Shown here piece after piece: positions 44,355 through 53,151 of a DNA stretch of 64,000 bases; position 1 is the stretch's first letter; each line of letters starts with the position of its first letter. Origin of the DNA: an uncultured Muribaculaceae bacterium. GTDB taxonomy: Bacteria; Bacteroidota; Bacteroidia; Bacteroidales; Muribaculaceae. The stretch is from positions 37,839 to 101,838 of the forward strand of contig CAJTZS010000009.1 of the NCBI GenBank assembly GCA_910584055.1. Reading direction: 5' to 3'. The position numbers and the translations under genes are program-made. The notes under the pieces are model-generated. The model was not told where the DNA came from. It searched no databases and saw only the letters and a list, made by a program, of their open reading frames with translations.

Positions 44355-46538
44355 ATGAAATTTAAGGCCATATATCAACGTGATTCTATGGATTGTGGAA
44401 TTGCTTGTTTACGCATGATTTGTCGGTATTATGGATGCTTTTTGTCAGAAGCCCAAGCCGACAAGTTGTGCTTTGCAACTACCGAGGGAGTTAGTCTTAT
44501 GGCTCTTAAACAATCTGCTGAATCAGTCGGGCTAACTACAGTATGTGGAAAAATTTCATTTGACCGTTTATCATTGGCCGTTTTACCTTGCGTTTTGTTT
44601 TGGAATCAAAATCATTTCGTGGTGCTCTATCATTGTAATCGGAATTTTTTTTATATTGCAGATCCGGCAAAAGGAAAAATAAAATATAATAGAGAGGATT
44701 TTAAAAAACATTGGATTTCGGATTGTAATCGAGATGAAGAGAAAGGAATTGCTATGTTTTTTGAACCCAATGAGAAGTTTTCTGAAACAAAAGAATGTAA
44801 ACCCAATGACGGAAGAACATTTAAATTCCTGTGGGGATACATAAATCAATATCGTAAATATTTTTTGCTCATTTTGGCAACTCTTTTGTTAGGATGTGTT
44901 TTGCAACTTATAATGCCCTTCCTGACTCAATGGATTGTTGATATCGGCATCAAACATTCGGATATTAATTTCATTTGGTTGATTTTACTTGGAGAATTGT
45001 TGATTGTAATTGGGCGCACGTCGTCTGACTTCATCAGACGATGGTTGTTGATGCATATCTCTATGCGTATCAACATCTCTCTCGTGAGTGACTTTTTTAT
45101 AAAGTTATTAAAACTTCCTATGTCATTCTTCGACACCAAACTCTTGGGAGACCTCTTACAACGGATGAATGACCATGCGAGAGTTCAGTCGTTTCTCACA
45201 AATCAGGTCTTAAGTATTATGTTCTCAATTCTTGGCTTTTTCATTTTCGGCATTGTTTTACTGATTTTTGATAGTACAATTTTTTTAATTTTTGTATCAG
45301 GAAGTATTATTTACGGTTGTTGGATTTCTTCTTTCTTAGGGAAAAGAAAAGTACTGGATTATGAATTGTTTGAACAGCAATCTAAGAATAATAATAAGAC
45401 ATATCAGTTTATCACATCAATGCAAGAAATAAAACTTCAGGACTGTGAACGCCGACGCCGCTGGGAATGGGAAGATATTCAAGCTGAACAGTTCTGTGTC
45501 CAAATGAAGGTGTTAAAACTTCAACAGACTCAGGAGGCAGGTTCGGTATTCATCAACGAAATAAAGAATATCTTCATAACTGTCTTAGCTGCTACTTCTG
45601 TAATCAATGGACAAATGACACTCGGTGCTATGCTTGCCATCCAATATATAATTGGTCAGCTCAATTCCCCAGTGGAGCAATTAATGTCGTTTATCTACTC
45701 TATGCAGGATGTGAAAATCTCCCTTGAACGAATAAACGAAATTCACAAAGATAAAAACGAGGAAACAAATGAAATGTTATCGAAATCATTTAAAACAGAA
45801 AAATCAATACACATTGACAAAATTGACTTCAAGTATGATCCTCACGCGTTAAAGAAAACACTTGATAGAGTCTCTATTAAGATTCCAGATGGTGAAGTGA
45901 CGGCTATAGTAGGAGCTTCCGGGAGCGGAAAGACAACTTTGATAAAACTGATGCTGGGTTATTATTCTGTTATGTCAGGAGAAATATCCATAGCAGGTAG
46001 AAATATAAACGAATATAATCTGAAATGGTGGCGTCGGCATTGCGGAGTAGTGATGCAGGATGGCGTTATTTTCTCAGAATCGATTGCTAGAAACATAGCT
46101 GTGGATGATGGTGATATTGACATAGAACGTCTTGAAAAAGCCGCAAGGATCTCAAATATCCATGACTATATTATGAATCTTCCTTTGAAATATAATACCC
46201 TAATCGGCAGAGACGGAGTTGGACTTAGCCAAGGACAAAAGCAGCGCATACTCATTGCACGTGCTGTATATAAGAATCCGGACTTTATTTTCCTTGACGA
46301 GGCCACAAACGCTCTGGATGCCGAGAATGAAAGAACAATTGTTGAAAATCTTAATGAATTTTACAAAGGTAGAACCGTTATAATCGTTGCTCATCGACTG
46401 TCAACAGTCAAGAACGCAGATCAGATAATAGTTCTCGATAAAGGCACTGTTGTTGAAATCGGGAATCACGCTTCTCTCATCGAAAAAAGAGGAGCATACT
46501 ACCACCTCGTTAAAAACCAACTTGAACTCGGCAACTAA
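44355..46538 (+). CDS. C39-peptidase ABC exporter
   Basis: The 727-residue protein has an N-terminal bacteriocin-type peptidase C39 domain: Gln8, catalytic Cys14 in QRDSMDCGIACL, His in NHFVVLY and Asp in ADPAKG. A six-helix transmembrane domain (about 160-440) and an ATPase domain with Walker A GASGSGKTT, signature LSQGQ and Walker B FIFLDEATNALD follow. It would cleave the leader after the double glycine and export the core. It lies 14 bases after the barrel gene. Confidence 0.93.
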   Translation: MKFKAIYQRDSMDCGIACLRMICRYYGCFLSEAQADKLCFATTEGVSLMALKQSAESVGLTTVCGKISFDRLSLAVLPCVLFWNQNHFVVLYHCNRNFFYIADPAKGKIKYNREDFKKHWISDCNRDEEKGIAMFFEPNEKFSETKECKPNDGRTFKFLWGYINQYRKYFLLILATLLLGCVLQLIMPFLTQWIVDIGIKHSDINFIWLILLGELLIVIGRTSSDFIRRWLLMHISMRINISLVSDFFIKLLKLPMSFFDTKLLGDLLQRMNDHARVQSFLTNQVLSIMFSILGFFIFGIVLLIFDSTIFLIFVSGSIIYGCWISSFLGKRKVLDYELFEQQSKNNNKTYQFITSMQEIKLQDCERRRRWEWEDIQAEQFCVQMKVLKLQQTQEAGSVFINEIKNIFITVLAATSVINGQMTLGAMLAIQYIIGQLNSPVEQLMSFIYSMQDVKISLERINEIHKDKNEETNEMLSKSFKTEKSIHIDKIDFKYDPHALKKTLDRVSIKIPDGEVTAIVGASGSGKTTLIKLMLGYYSVMSGEISIAGRNINEYNLKWWRRHCGVVMQDGVIFSESIARNIAVDDGDIDIERLEKAARISNIHDYIMNLPLKYNTLIGRDGVGLSQGQKQRILIARAVYKNPDFIFLDEATNALDAENERTIVENLNEFYKGRTVIIVAHRLSTVKNADQIIVLDKGTVVEIGNHASLIEKRGAYYHLVKNQLELGN

Positions 46539-46539
46539 A

Positions 46540-46740
46540 ATGGATAATTCAAATAACTATCATGAAAAGATAGAACTTCGTTCCGAAAAAGTCCGTAAAC
46601 TCATCGGAGAAATACCTCCATCATTAGTACGATGGGGAACAATAATAATAGTAATAGGGTTCGTTACCCTATTGGCCGCAGTGTGCTTCTTACCTTATCC
46701 ATATTCAACAGGAGAAACAATACTACAACATTTAATATGA
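46540..46740 (+). CDS. Stand-alone HlyD-type membrane-anchor stub
   Basis: The start at 46540 (MDNSNNYHEKIELRSEKVRK), one base after the exporter stop, gives 66 residues. The sequence IELRSEKVRKLIGEIPPSLVRWG and the following hydrophobic segment resemble the N-terminal anchor of Bacteroidales HlyD-family adaptors. There is no periplasmic adaptor domain. It may be a small accessory subunit of the exporter or a relic of a full adaptor. Confidence 0.6.
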   Translation: MDNSNNYHEKIELRSEKVRKLIGEIPPSLVRWGTIIIVIGFVTLLAAVCFLPYPYSTGETILQHLI

Positions 46741-46747
46741 AAATCAT

Positions 46748-46855
46748 ATGGCAAATAATTTAATTGGAATTGAAAAGAGAACATTCATAAAATATTGCAC
46801 TGTTTTTGCAGTATTATTGATTGCAATTATAATAGCATTTATATGGCTGATATGA
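46748..46855 (+). CDS. 35-residue single-span membrane mini-protein
   Basis: The frame ATG at 46748 to TGA at 46855 gives MANNLIGIEKRTFIKYCTVF and then one strongly hydrophobic segment (about VLLIAIIIAFIWLI). It starts 7 bases after the anchor stub and ends in an ATGA overlap with the MutS-like gene, so it is likely translated. It was too short for usual gene calling. The function is unknown; an immunity or exporter subunit is possible. Confidence 0.5.
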   Translation: MANNLIGIEKRTFIKYCTVFAVLLIAIIIAFIWLI

Positions 46856-48630
46856 ATCCAATCGTTTTTTACGAAAACTCAATTAATTCCCATAAAGATA
46901 CATTAGAACGAATTAATAAAAAATGTTCAATGTATTTTTATGGTAAGTTAATGTTTTTTTTATTGGCAGTTTCTTCTATCATAATCTGGATATACTATTC
47001 CCAAAATAGCATTGTTTGGATATATGGAACGTTGTGTTTTATATCCTACCTTGTGATAATGTATATGGACGGGAAAGAGATCGGGAAGCAAAATGAAATC
47101 AACCGTAAAATCGAAGTTCTTTCAAATGAAATACAAAATTTAACTGGAAATTTCACAAAAGACAATGGAGCGTCATATATATCTTTAAGCCATCCGTACT
47201 CATTTGATATGGATATCTTTGGTGAGAAATCACTGTTTCACAGGATTAATAGAACCATAACTAAAGAGGGTTCTGAAAGGTTGGCTCAGATCCTTTCAGA
47301 TGTGGGATGTGATAAGGAAACAATCATTCATCGTCAATCAGCAATTTCTGAATTGGAAAGGTTAAATGACCTGAGAATCTCTTTTCAATGTATTGGAAAG
47401 GTAAACAATACAGAGGATTCAATTGCTTTTTCTTCTAATCTCACATTCAATACAAATAGGCTGAAATGGATAATGCGTCTATCATGGGGGCTAACTATCG
47501 CAACTGTTATGTATTTTATAACAGGTCTATTTGCGAGAATTTCTCTATCAGCATGTTTTATTACACTAATGAGCGTAATAAGTATGAATGGTTTAATTGC
47601 TGTTGTATTTTTCTATAGAAGTGGTAAAATAATGAATAAGCTTAATTCTTTCATCACTTTGGCTCAACGGTATTCTCCCATAATTAAACTATGCAGTCAA
47701 AATAAATTTGAAAGTGTATTACTTAATAATATTCAATCGAAAATAAATGAGCATAAACAATCCATTTCAAAGCTGTATTCGATGAATGAATTACTGAAAT
47801 TTAGAAACAATTTCATTTTTTGGATAATAGTGAATTGTTTTGCATTATTAGACATATATGTAATACTAAAATATTATGATTGGGAAAGAAAACATATAAT
47901 AAACCTGCCAAAATTATTACAAGAAATTGGTAATTTAGACGCATTCGTTAGCTTGTCTAATTATAACTTTAACCATCCACTAGGAACTTATCCTCAATTC
48001 TCAAATGAAGGAATTGAATGCAAGAATATATACCATCCATTCCTAAAAACTGTGAATGTTATTGGCAATGATTACATTCAGAAAGAGCATTTGATTTCAA
48101 TAATTACGGGTGCTAATATGTCTGGGAAAAGTACCTTTTTAAGAGCAATTGGCATTAATTTAGTTTTGGCCAACGCAGGTTGTAGAGTTTCCGCTCAAGA
48201 ATTCCTATTCAATCCCCAAATAAAGCTTTTCACGAGTATGAGAACTCAAGATAATATATCTATGGGAAAATCATATTTCAATGCAGAGATTGACCGCATG
48301 AGTCAAGCGATAGACTATAGTGCGGCAAATAATCCGACATTATTAATTTTGGATGAGGTTTTAAAAGGGACAAACTCCGAAGATAAATTGTGCGGTACTT
48401 TAGAGTTGTTAGAATTTTTTTCTGAACGGAGCTACATGGCAATGATTGCCACCCATGACATAGGGGTAACTGCATTGGAATCTAAGTATGGAGAGATTAA
48501 ATTTAAGAATTATTGTTTTGAAATCGAATTAAGTAACCCCATTATTTATACTTATAAAATAAGACGTGGCATTTGCAAAAATCGTAATGCCACCCATATA
48601 TTATCACAAATGTTATCCTCAAAAAAATGA
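46852..48630 (+). CDS. Membrane-associated MutS-like ATPase
   Basis: The start at 46852 (ATGA overlap with the mini-protein) gives 592 residues; an ATG at 46843 is an alternative. Two pairs of hydrophobic segments lie near residues 30-70 and 210-255. The C-terminal ATPase domain has the MutS-type Walker A GANMSGKST (about 420-428) and Walker B LLILDEVLKGTN. Family proteins of this size with membrane segments occur in Bacteroidetes without the mismatch-recognition domain. Here it is coupled by overlaps to RiPP genes, so a DNA repair role is doubtful; a maturation, export or immunity role is inferred. Confidence 0.7.
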   Translation: MNPIVFYENSINSHKDTLERINKKCSMYFYGKLMFFLLAVSSIIIWIYYSQNSIVWIYGTLCFISYLVIMYMDGKEIGKQNEINRKIEVLSNEIQNLTGNFTKDNGASYISLSHPYSFDMDIFGEKSLFHRINRTITKEGSERLAQILSDVGCDKETIIHRQSAISELERLNDLRISFQCIGKVNNTEDSIAFSSNLTFNTNRLKWIMRLSWGLTIATVMYFITGLFARISLSACFITLMSVISMNGLIAVVFFYRSGKIMNKLNSFITLAQRYSPIIKLCSQNKFESVLLNNIQSKINEHKQSISKLYSMNELLKFRNNFIFWIIVNCFALLDIYVILKYYDWERKHIINLPKLLQEIGNLDAFVSLSNYNFNHPLGTYPQFSNEGIECKNIYHPFLKTVNVIGNDYIQKEHLISIITGANMSGKSTFLRAIGINLVLANAGCRVSAQEFLFNPQIKLFTSMRTQDNISMGKSYFNAEIDRMSQAIDYSAANNPTLLILDEVLKGTNSEDKLCGTLELLEFFSERSYMAMIATHDIGVTALESKYGEIKFKNYCFEIELSNPIIYTYKIRRGICKNRNATHILSQMLSSKK

Positions 48631-50408
48631 AGACACTTATATTAAATACTTTTTCTTCTTTTGCGACCTTTCCTATGTTTAATCCAGCATATCTGAAAGG
48701 GCTGCTTAATCAAGCAAATATAGAAAACAAACACATAGATGTTAATCAAATAATATGGAATGTATTATTGGATAAGGAATTTATATCCAAGCTGCAATTT
48801 CATTGTGAGTTGATTCAGCGAACGCCTTTTCCATATTCGGAAATTGACAATGAGGAATATTTCGAAATAGTGAAGGAAAAGGTTCTTAACAGGATTGATC
48901 GAGCTAAGGCTATTTTACGCTCATCTTCTGCGAAAGATATAAAACATCTTAGATGGGTGCAAATGGTCATATTCAGGACCTTGAACTTAATCTATTGTGG
49001 GTATGGAACTTTTTTTATGACCAATATTCCATTTTGGGCAAAAATGGGATTCAATCCAAATCATGTGGATTCAATATACGAAATTGCAAAAAGCAAAGAA
49101 ATGAATCCATTAATTGATATAATGGAAAATATTATAATTCCTGAAATTCTTAACTATGGGCCAAATATAATCTTAGTTGATATAATGTTCCCTTGGGACA
49201 TTATTCCCGCACTAACGTTGAATCTTTTGTTGAAAAAACATTTGCCGTTATGCCATATCAACTATGCAGGCCAAGGATTTGATGAATTTAGTTTTTCTCG
49301 TTTGAGACATAAACTGTCTAATTCAAAATTCTTTTTTGGCTTCGACAGCATATTCATATATAGAAATGATGAAGGCTTAATCGATTTAGTAAAAACATTA
49401 CTTGTCGGTAAAGAGGTTAATGATATTGAGAACTTATACAAAAGGGACGCTGCTACCCCTGAAATAAATCCCAACAAGTTGTTCAATGAATCTATAATAC
49501 CAAATTATGATGATATTCAATGGGATAAATATTTCTTCCCAGAGAGAATAGTTACAGACCGATTATCTTATAGATGTTTTTGGGCAAAATGTAATTTTTG
49601 CTCAATTAATTCCAATAAAGGGATTAAGCAGATTCCATCTATAGAATTTCAAATTCGAAAAATAAAGCATCTACACAGGAAATATCAGATAGATAATTTT
49701 TGGTTTTTGGATGAAGCTTGCCCATCACAATTTGCAGTAAAATTTGCAGAAGGCATCAATGCAGAAGGTATTTTTTGGTCACTAAGAACTCGACTAGATA
49801 AAAATCTGACCCAAGAAAACCTTAATAAAATGAGTAAATCGGGACTCCGTGAATTATGGATAGGCTTGGAACATGTTGACGAGGAAATTCTAACCCGTAT
49901 GAATAAGTCTGATTTTAATCATGAATATGCTTCTGTAGCTTATCGCGTCTTTGAGAATGCGACTCAGGCAAACATTGGACTTCATTTCTGCCATATACTC
50001 GGTTTCCCTTCTGAAACAGACGAACAGCGCAATAAGATCGTAAAATTCTATTGTGAAGTAAATAAAAGCATATGCCGCAAACCGTTCTTTACAACATTTA
50101 ATATATTTGGACTAATGTTTGATAGCCCAATGTTTAATCGACCTGACGATTTTGGGATAACAGATATATTGGATTCCAATGACATCTATGATATGATTAA
50201 GATTCCATATAAGACCAGATATAATGATGATACTGATTGTCATGAGGTATCGCAGAATCTTTCAAAATGGATTCAGAACTATATGGATATGATTGTAACC
50301 AATAAAGAATTGCTTCCAACATGGATCTCAATAACAGACACCCCCTTTGAATTCCTTTTGAAAAAGTATTATAGTAACAATCCCTTCTTAAAAAATGAAC
50401 TGGATTAA
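48627..50408 (+). CDS. Second radical SAM enzyme, B12-binding-domain type
   Basis: The 593-residue protein has an N-terminal region resembling a cobalamin-binding Rossmann-like domain (NIILVDIMFPWDIIPALTLN). From about residue 310 the radical SAM domain carries Cys317, Cys322 and Cys325, a CX4CX2C spacing instead of the usual CX3CX2C, in RCFWAKCNFC. The segment LWIGLEHVDEEILTRMNK is typical of B12-type radical SAM folds. It could methylate or otherwise modify the peptide, or act on a lipid. It overlaps the MutS-like gene by 4 bases and the next gene by 14 bases. Confidence 0.75.
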   Translation: MKTLILNTFSSFATFPMFNPAYLKGLLNQANIENKHIDVNQIIWNVLLDKEFISKLQFHCELIQRTPFPYSEIDNEEYFEIVKEKVLNRIDRAKAILRSSSAKDIKHLRWVQMVIFRTLNLIYCGYGTFFMTNIPFWAKMGFNPNHVDSIYEIAKSKEMNPLIDIMENIIIPEILNYGPNIILVDIMFPWDIIPALTLNLLLKKHLPLCHINYAGQGFDEFSFSRLRHKLSNSKFFFGFDSIFIYRNDEGLIDLVKTLLVGKEVNDIENLYKRDAATPEINPNKLFNESIIPNYDDIQWDKYFFPERIVTDRLSYRCFWAKCNFCSINSNKGIKQIPSIEFQIRKIKHLHRKYQIDNFWFLDEACPSQFAVKFAEGINAEGIFWSLRTRLDKNLTQENLNKMSKSGLRELWIGLEHVDEEILTRMNKSDFNHEYASVAYRVFENATQANIGLHFCHILGFPSETDEQRNKIVKFYCEVNKSICRKPFFTTFNIFGLMFDSPMFNRPDDFGITDILDSNDIYDMIKIPYKTRYNDDTDCHEVSQNLSKWIQNYMDMIVTNKELLPTWISITDTPFEFLLKKYYSNNPFLKNELD

Positions 50409-51423
50409 ATACGACACGATTGAAAAAATTCCGACAGGACTATGGGACAAGATAGGGAAACACAATCCATGTCTGTCATATGAATTTATGAGTATTGTAG
50501 AGGAACTTCACCCGAACGATCGCTTTTGTTACGCTATATTATACAAACATAATAAAGTTATAGGTATTGGCTTTTATTATGTTTTTAACATATTGCCATC
50601 AATATTTAATCGCATCTCATTAGGAAAAATTCTGATGACCGGAACTTTTGAAACTTACGGTCGTCATTTCTGGTATGATGATGTTCTTATTAAAGAGGAT
50701 GAGTTTTTTGAAAGCTTCTGGCAATTAATTCGTGCCGAAAACGTATTAGCATTTATAATCCGAGATTTTGTAACAAATGAATTTGTTAGCAATCCGTTCT
50801 TTGCTAAAGAGGACTTTGTACATATCAGCCCTTATTCTATCTCATGGATTACAATTCCAAATGGCTGTTCTAATTTAGATGAATATCTTTATCTTTCATT
50901 GACTAAGAAACATCGAAATACATATAAAAGGATTATAAAAGAAAGACAAAACCAAAATACATCCTTTGAAATAGATTATGAATTTGATAGACATCTCAAA
51001 CGTTTATACGCATTATATCTTAATGTGAATAAAAACGCTAAGGAGTTTAAAAGCTCCCCTATTCCTCAGATTTTCTTTTCACGATTGAAACGTCATTTTG
51101 GGAACAATTGTTTTTGTATTCTTATGCGGGAGGAAGATCAAATTATAGGATTTGTATTAATAATCCAAAATGAAAATATAGTTATTCCTTTTCTAATGGG
51201 AATTGACTATGAATACAGAGCGTTTCATGTCTGGCATAATCTAACAATTGAAAGTATTAGATATGCTATTGATAATAATAAAAAGGAAATTGATCTTGGC
51301 CTTACAAACTTTGAATTAAAGAAGAGGTTAGGAGCGGCAAAGATTGAAATCAATATGTTAGCTCGTTTTAAAAATACATTCATTAATAGATACTTTAAAT
51401 CAGCCTTATCAAAACTAATATGA
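50395..51423 (+). CDS. GNAT-like acyltransferase (BioF2-like/FemAB-type)
   Basis: The 342-residue protein resembles the BioF2-like double-GNAT family: an N-terminal half, then LTKKHRNTYKRIIKER and the C-terminal GNAT-like half with FCILMREEDQIIGFVLI and IDLGLTNFELKKRLGA. Such proteins transfer acyl or aminoacyl groups. It overlaps both neighbours (14 and 4 bases) and so belongs to the RiPP operon. It may acylate the peptide or a precursor; the substrate is unknown. Confidence 0.72.
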   Translation: MNWIKYDTIEKIPTGLWDKIGKHNPCLSYEFMSIVEELHPNDRFCYAILYKHNKVIGIGFYYVFNILPSIFNRISLGKILMTGTFETYGRHFWYDDVLIKEDEFFESFWQLIRAENVLAFIIRDFVTNEFVSNPFFAKEDFVHISPYSISWITIPNGCSNLDEYLYLSLTKKHRNTYKRIIKERQNQNTSFEIDYEFDRHLKRLYALYLNVNKNAKEFKSSPIPQIFFSRLKRHFGNNCFCILMREEDQIIGFVLIIQNENIVIPFLMGIDYEYRAFHVWHNLTIESIRYAIDNNKKEIDLGLTNFELKKRLGAAKIEINMLARFKNTFINRYFKSALSKLI

Positions 51424-52208
51424 AAATTATATACGGATGCTATCCTTCTTTTTTCTCAAGATTGATAGCAAACAAACTAGTGGAACAAAATATTCCAATA
51501 ACACATATTATGCTTTCGACCAGACAATTGAAGATTGAAGGACATAGTATCACCGGATTCTATGGTTTAAAGTTTCTTATAAAACGATTCGGATATAGAT
51601 ATACATTCTTTCAGATTCTTTGTGGTACTTTATTGCCTATCGTATATTCTTTAAGAGCTTATATAACAAGCAAAAAATATTATTCTTTTGAAAAATTGTG
51701 CTCTAAAAATAAAATCCAACTAATTAAAAGTGATTCATTTAATGATGATATTCCCCATATTGATTCACCGGATGTTTTCATTTCAATGTGCTTGGATCAG
51801 AAATTAAGTAATCGTTTCTTCAAACATATAAAGCGAATCAGCGTAAATATCCATCCGTCAGATGTCCCAAATTTTGGCGGGGTCGAACCTATTATTCAAT
51901 TATTATTATCCCCTGAAAAGAGTATGGGAATAACTATTCATAAAATGACGGAGCAATTGGATGATGGAGAACCGATAGAAAGAGCTTATATTCCCATAAA
52001 AAATAAAAGTTATCTTAGGCTAATGTTGGAATATATTGATGCGGGAGTTAGTATGATTTCACAGTTGCATTTTAAAAATTGGATAACTGAGGGTTGTAAG
52101 CCTGTAGAATATAAATATCCCTACAGGTCATGGCCTACAAGAAAAGAATTGGCAAGTTTCTCAAAGAAAAATTCTTATATAAAATTTATTGATATATTTT
52201 TTATCTGA
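51420..52208 (+). CDS. Formyltransferase-fold enzyme
   Basis: The 262-residue protein shows the formyltransferase catalytic pattern. Asn143 and His145 lie in VNIHPSDVPNFGG, and Asp181/182 in EQLDDGEPI, as in methionyl-tRNA formyltransferase. The N-terminal part (KIIYGCYPSFFSRLIANKLV) fits the same fold. It probably formylates an amine on the peptide or small molecule using formyl-tetrahydrofolate. It is the last gene of the operon, overlaps the GNAT gene by 4 bases, and is followed by a strong terminator. Confidence 0.78.
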   Translation: MKIIYGCYPSFFSRLIANKLVEQNIPITHIMLSTRQLKIEGHSITGFYGLKFLIKRFGYRYTFFQILCGTLLPIVYSLRAYITSKKYYSFEKLCSKNKIQLIKSDSFNDDIPHIDSPDVFISMCLDQKLSNRFFKHIKRISVNIHPSDVPNFGGVEPIIQLLLSPEKSMGITIHKMTEQLDDGEPIERAYIPIKNKSYLRLMLEYIDAGVSMISQLHFKNWITEGCKPVEYKYPYRSWPTRKELASFSKKNSYIKFIDIFFI

Positions 52209-52215
52209 ACAACTA

Positions 52216-52258
52216 ACAAGGTCCACTCAAAATTGATATTCTGAGTGGACCTTGTATA
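52216..52258. terminator. Strong terminator between the RiPP operon and the TetR gene
   Basis: A perfect 14-bp stem (ACAAGGTCCACTCA at 52216-52229 with its complement at 52242-52255) has a 12-nt loop. It separates the convergent formyltransferase and TetR genes. No long T run follows, but the stem is strong. Confidence 0.75.
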
Positions 52259-52292
52259 ATTTATGTTATCAAACAAATAGCCTCTAACTAAA

Positions 52293-52907
52293 TTACATTA
52301 TACTGTTACTTACTAATAGAGAATATAATTGATCGAAATTCGTGCGCATTACAGAAAAATCTGCCCCTTGTAATGAGAAAATTCCCATAAAAGATCCTCC
52401 CAAATATGTCCTTTCAAATAGATCTGCAACGTTTCGGATATCAACATCACACCGAATCTCTTTTGTATCAATAGCATGTTCAAGAATACTGCACCATAGT
52501 TTATTCTCTTCTTCATACCATTCCTTTGCTCTCTCTCTGAAATTTGATATGTTTAAAAGAGCTGACATTTCAATAAAGAAAAGAGCTTGATTCATATTTT
52601 CAATACCAAATTCTCTTTGTTGCAACTTATCCTTTTCGAGCATTTCAATAAAGTAATTATAGAACGCAGCCAAAGAAGTATGGTATGGGGTCGGGACACT
52701 TTGAACGGACGATTTTGCAAAAAACAATGTTTCAAGCATTTCCGAAAAAAGCCCTTCTTTGTTCTTGAAATAATATACCATAGATCCGCGACTAACTCCC
52801 GATGCTTTTTCTAATTCAGAAAAAGAAACCTTTTCGTAAGAGTTGGCTGCGAAGAGCTTAAAAGCATCATTAATTAATTTTTTACGAGTATTGGCACCTT
52901 TTCCCAT
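52293..52907 (-). CDS. TetR-family regulator (regulator 1)
   Basis: The 204-residue protein has a TetR-type helix-turn-helix (FSELEKASGVSRGSMVYYFKNKEGLF, about residues 27-52) and a helical ligand-binding C-terminus. It is transcribed divergently from the oxoamine synthase gene. Operator-like sites (52910-52925 and 53124-53139) suggest that it represses both itself and that gene. A related site precedes the RiPP precursor. The ligand is unknown. Confidence 0.85.
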   Translation of the reverse strand: MGKGANTRKKLINDAFKLFAANSYEKVSFSELEKASGVSRGSMVYYFKNKEGLFSEMLETLFFAKSSVQSVPTPYHTSLAAFYNYFIEMLEKDKLQQREFGIENMNQALFFIEMSALLNISNFRERAKEWYEEENKLWCSILEHAIDTKEIRCDVDIRNVADLFERTYLGGSFMGIFSLQGADFSVMRTNFDQLYSLLVSNSIM

Positions 52908-52909
52908 AT

Positions 52910-52940
52910 TGATATGGTTATTATAATTTATGCAAAGTTA
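52910..52940 (-). promoter_or_regulatory. Promoter and operator of TetR gene 1
   Basis: In minus-strand sense TAACTTTGC (52932-52940) matches the -7 box. TATAATAACCATATCA (52910-52925) lies between the expected transcription start and the ATG at 52907. The first ten bases match the operator at 53124 except for one position. Confidence 0.6.
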
Positions 52941-53112
52941 CTATAATTATCTGAATAAGCGAAATATTCCATTACTAATGTTCCACAGTATCATGTAGTT
53001 TTCACGGATAAGAGGCGTTAGATATTCATAAATAAAGAGTTTAAACTATGATAATATGTGGGGCAAGCTACAGTTTTATGCTTTTTTACTTGCAAGAATC
53101 AAAAGATTATAA

Positions 53113-53139
53113 TAACTTTGCACTATAACAACCGTTATA
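53113..53139 (+). promoter_or_regulatory. Promoter and operator of the oxoamine-synthase operon
   Basis: TAACTTTGC (53113-53121) matches the -7 box and is followed by the perfect palindrome TATAAC-AACC-GTTATA (53124-53139). A bound TetR protein there would cover the transcription start. The ATG follows at 53152. Confidence 0.68.
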
Positions 53140-53151
53140 ATATTAACAAGT

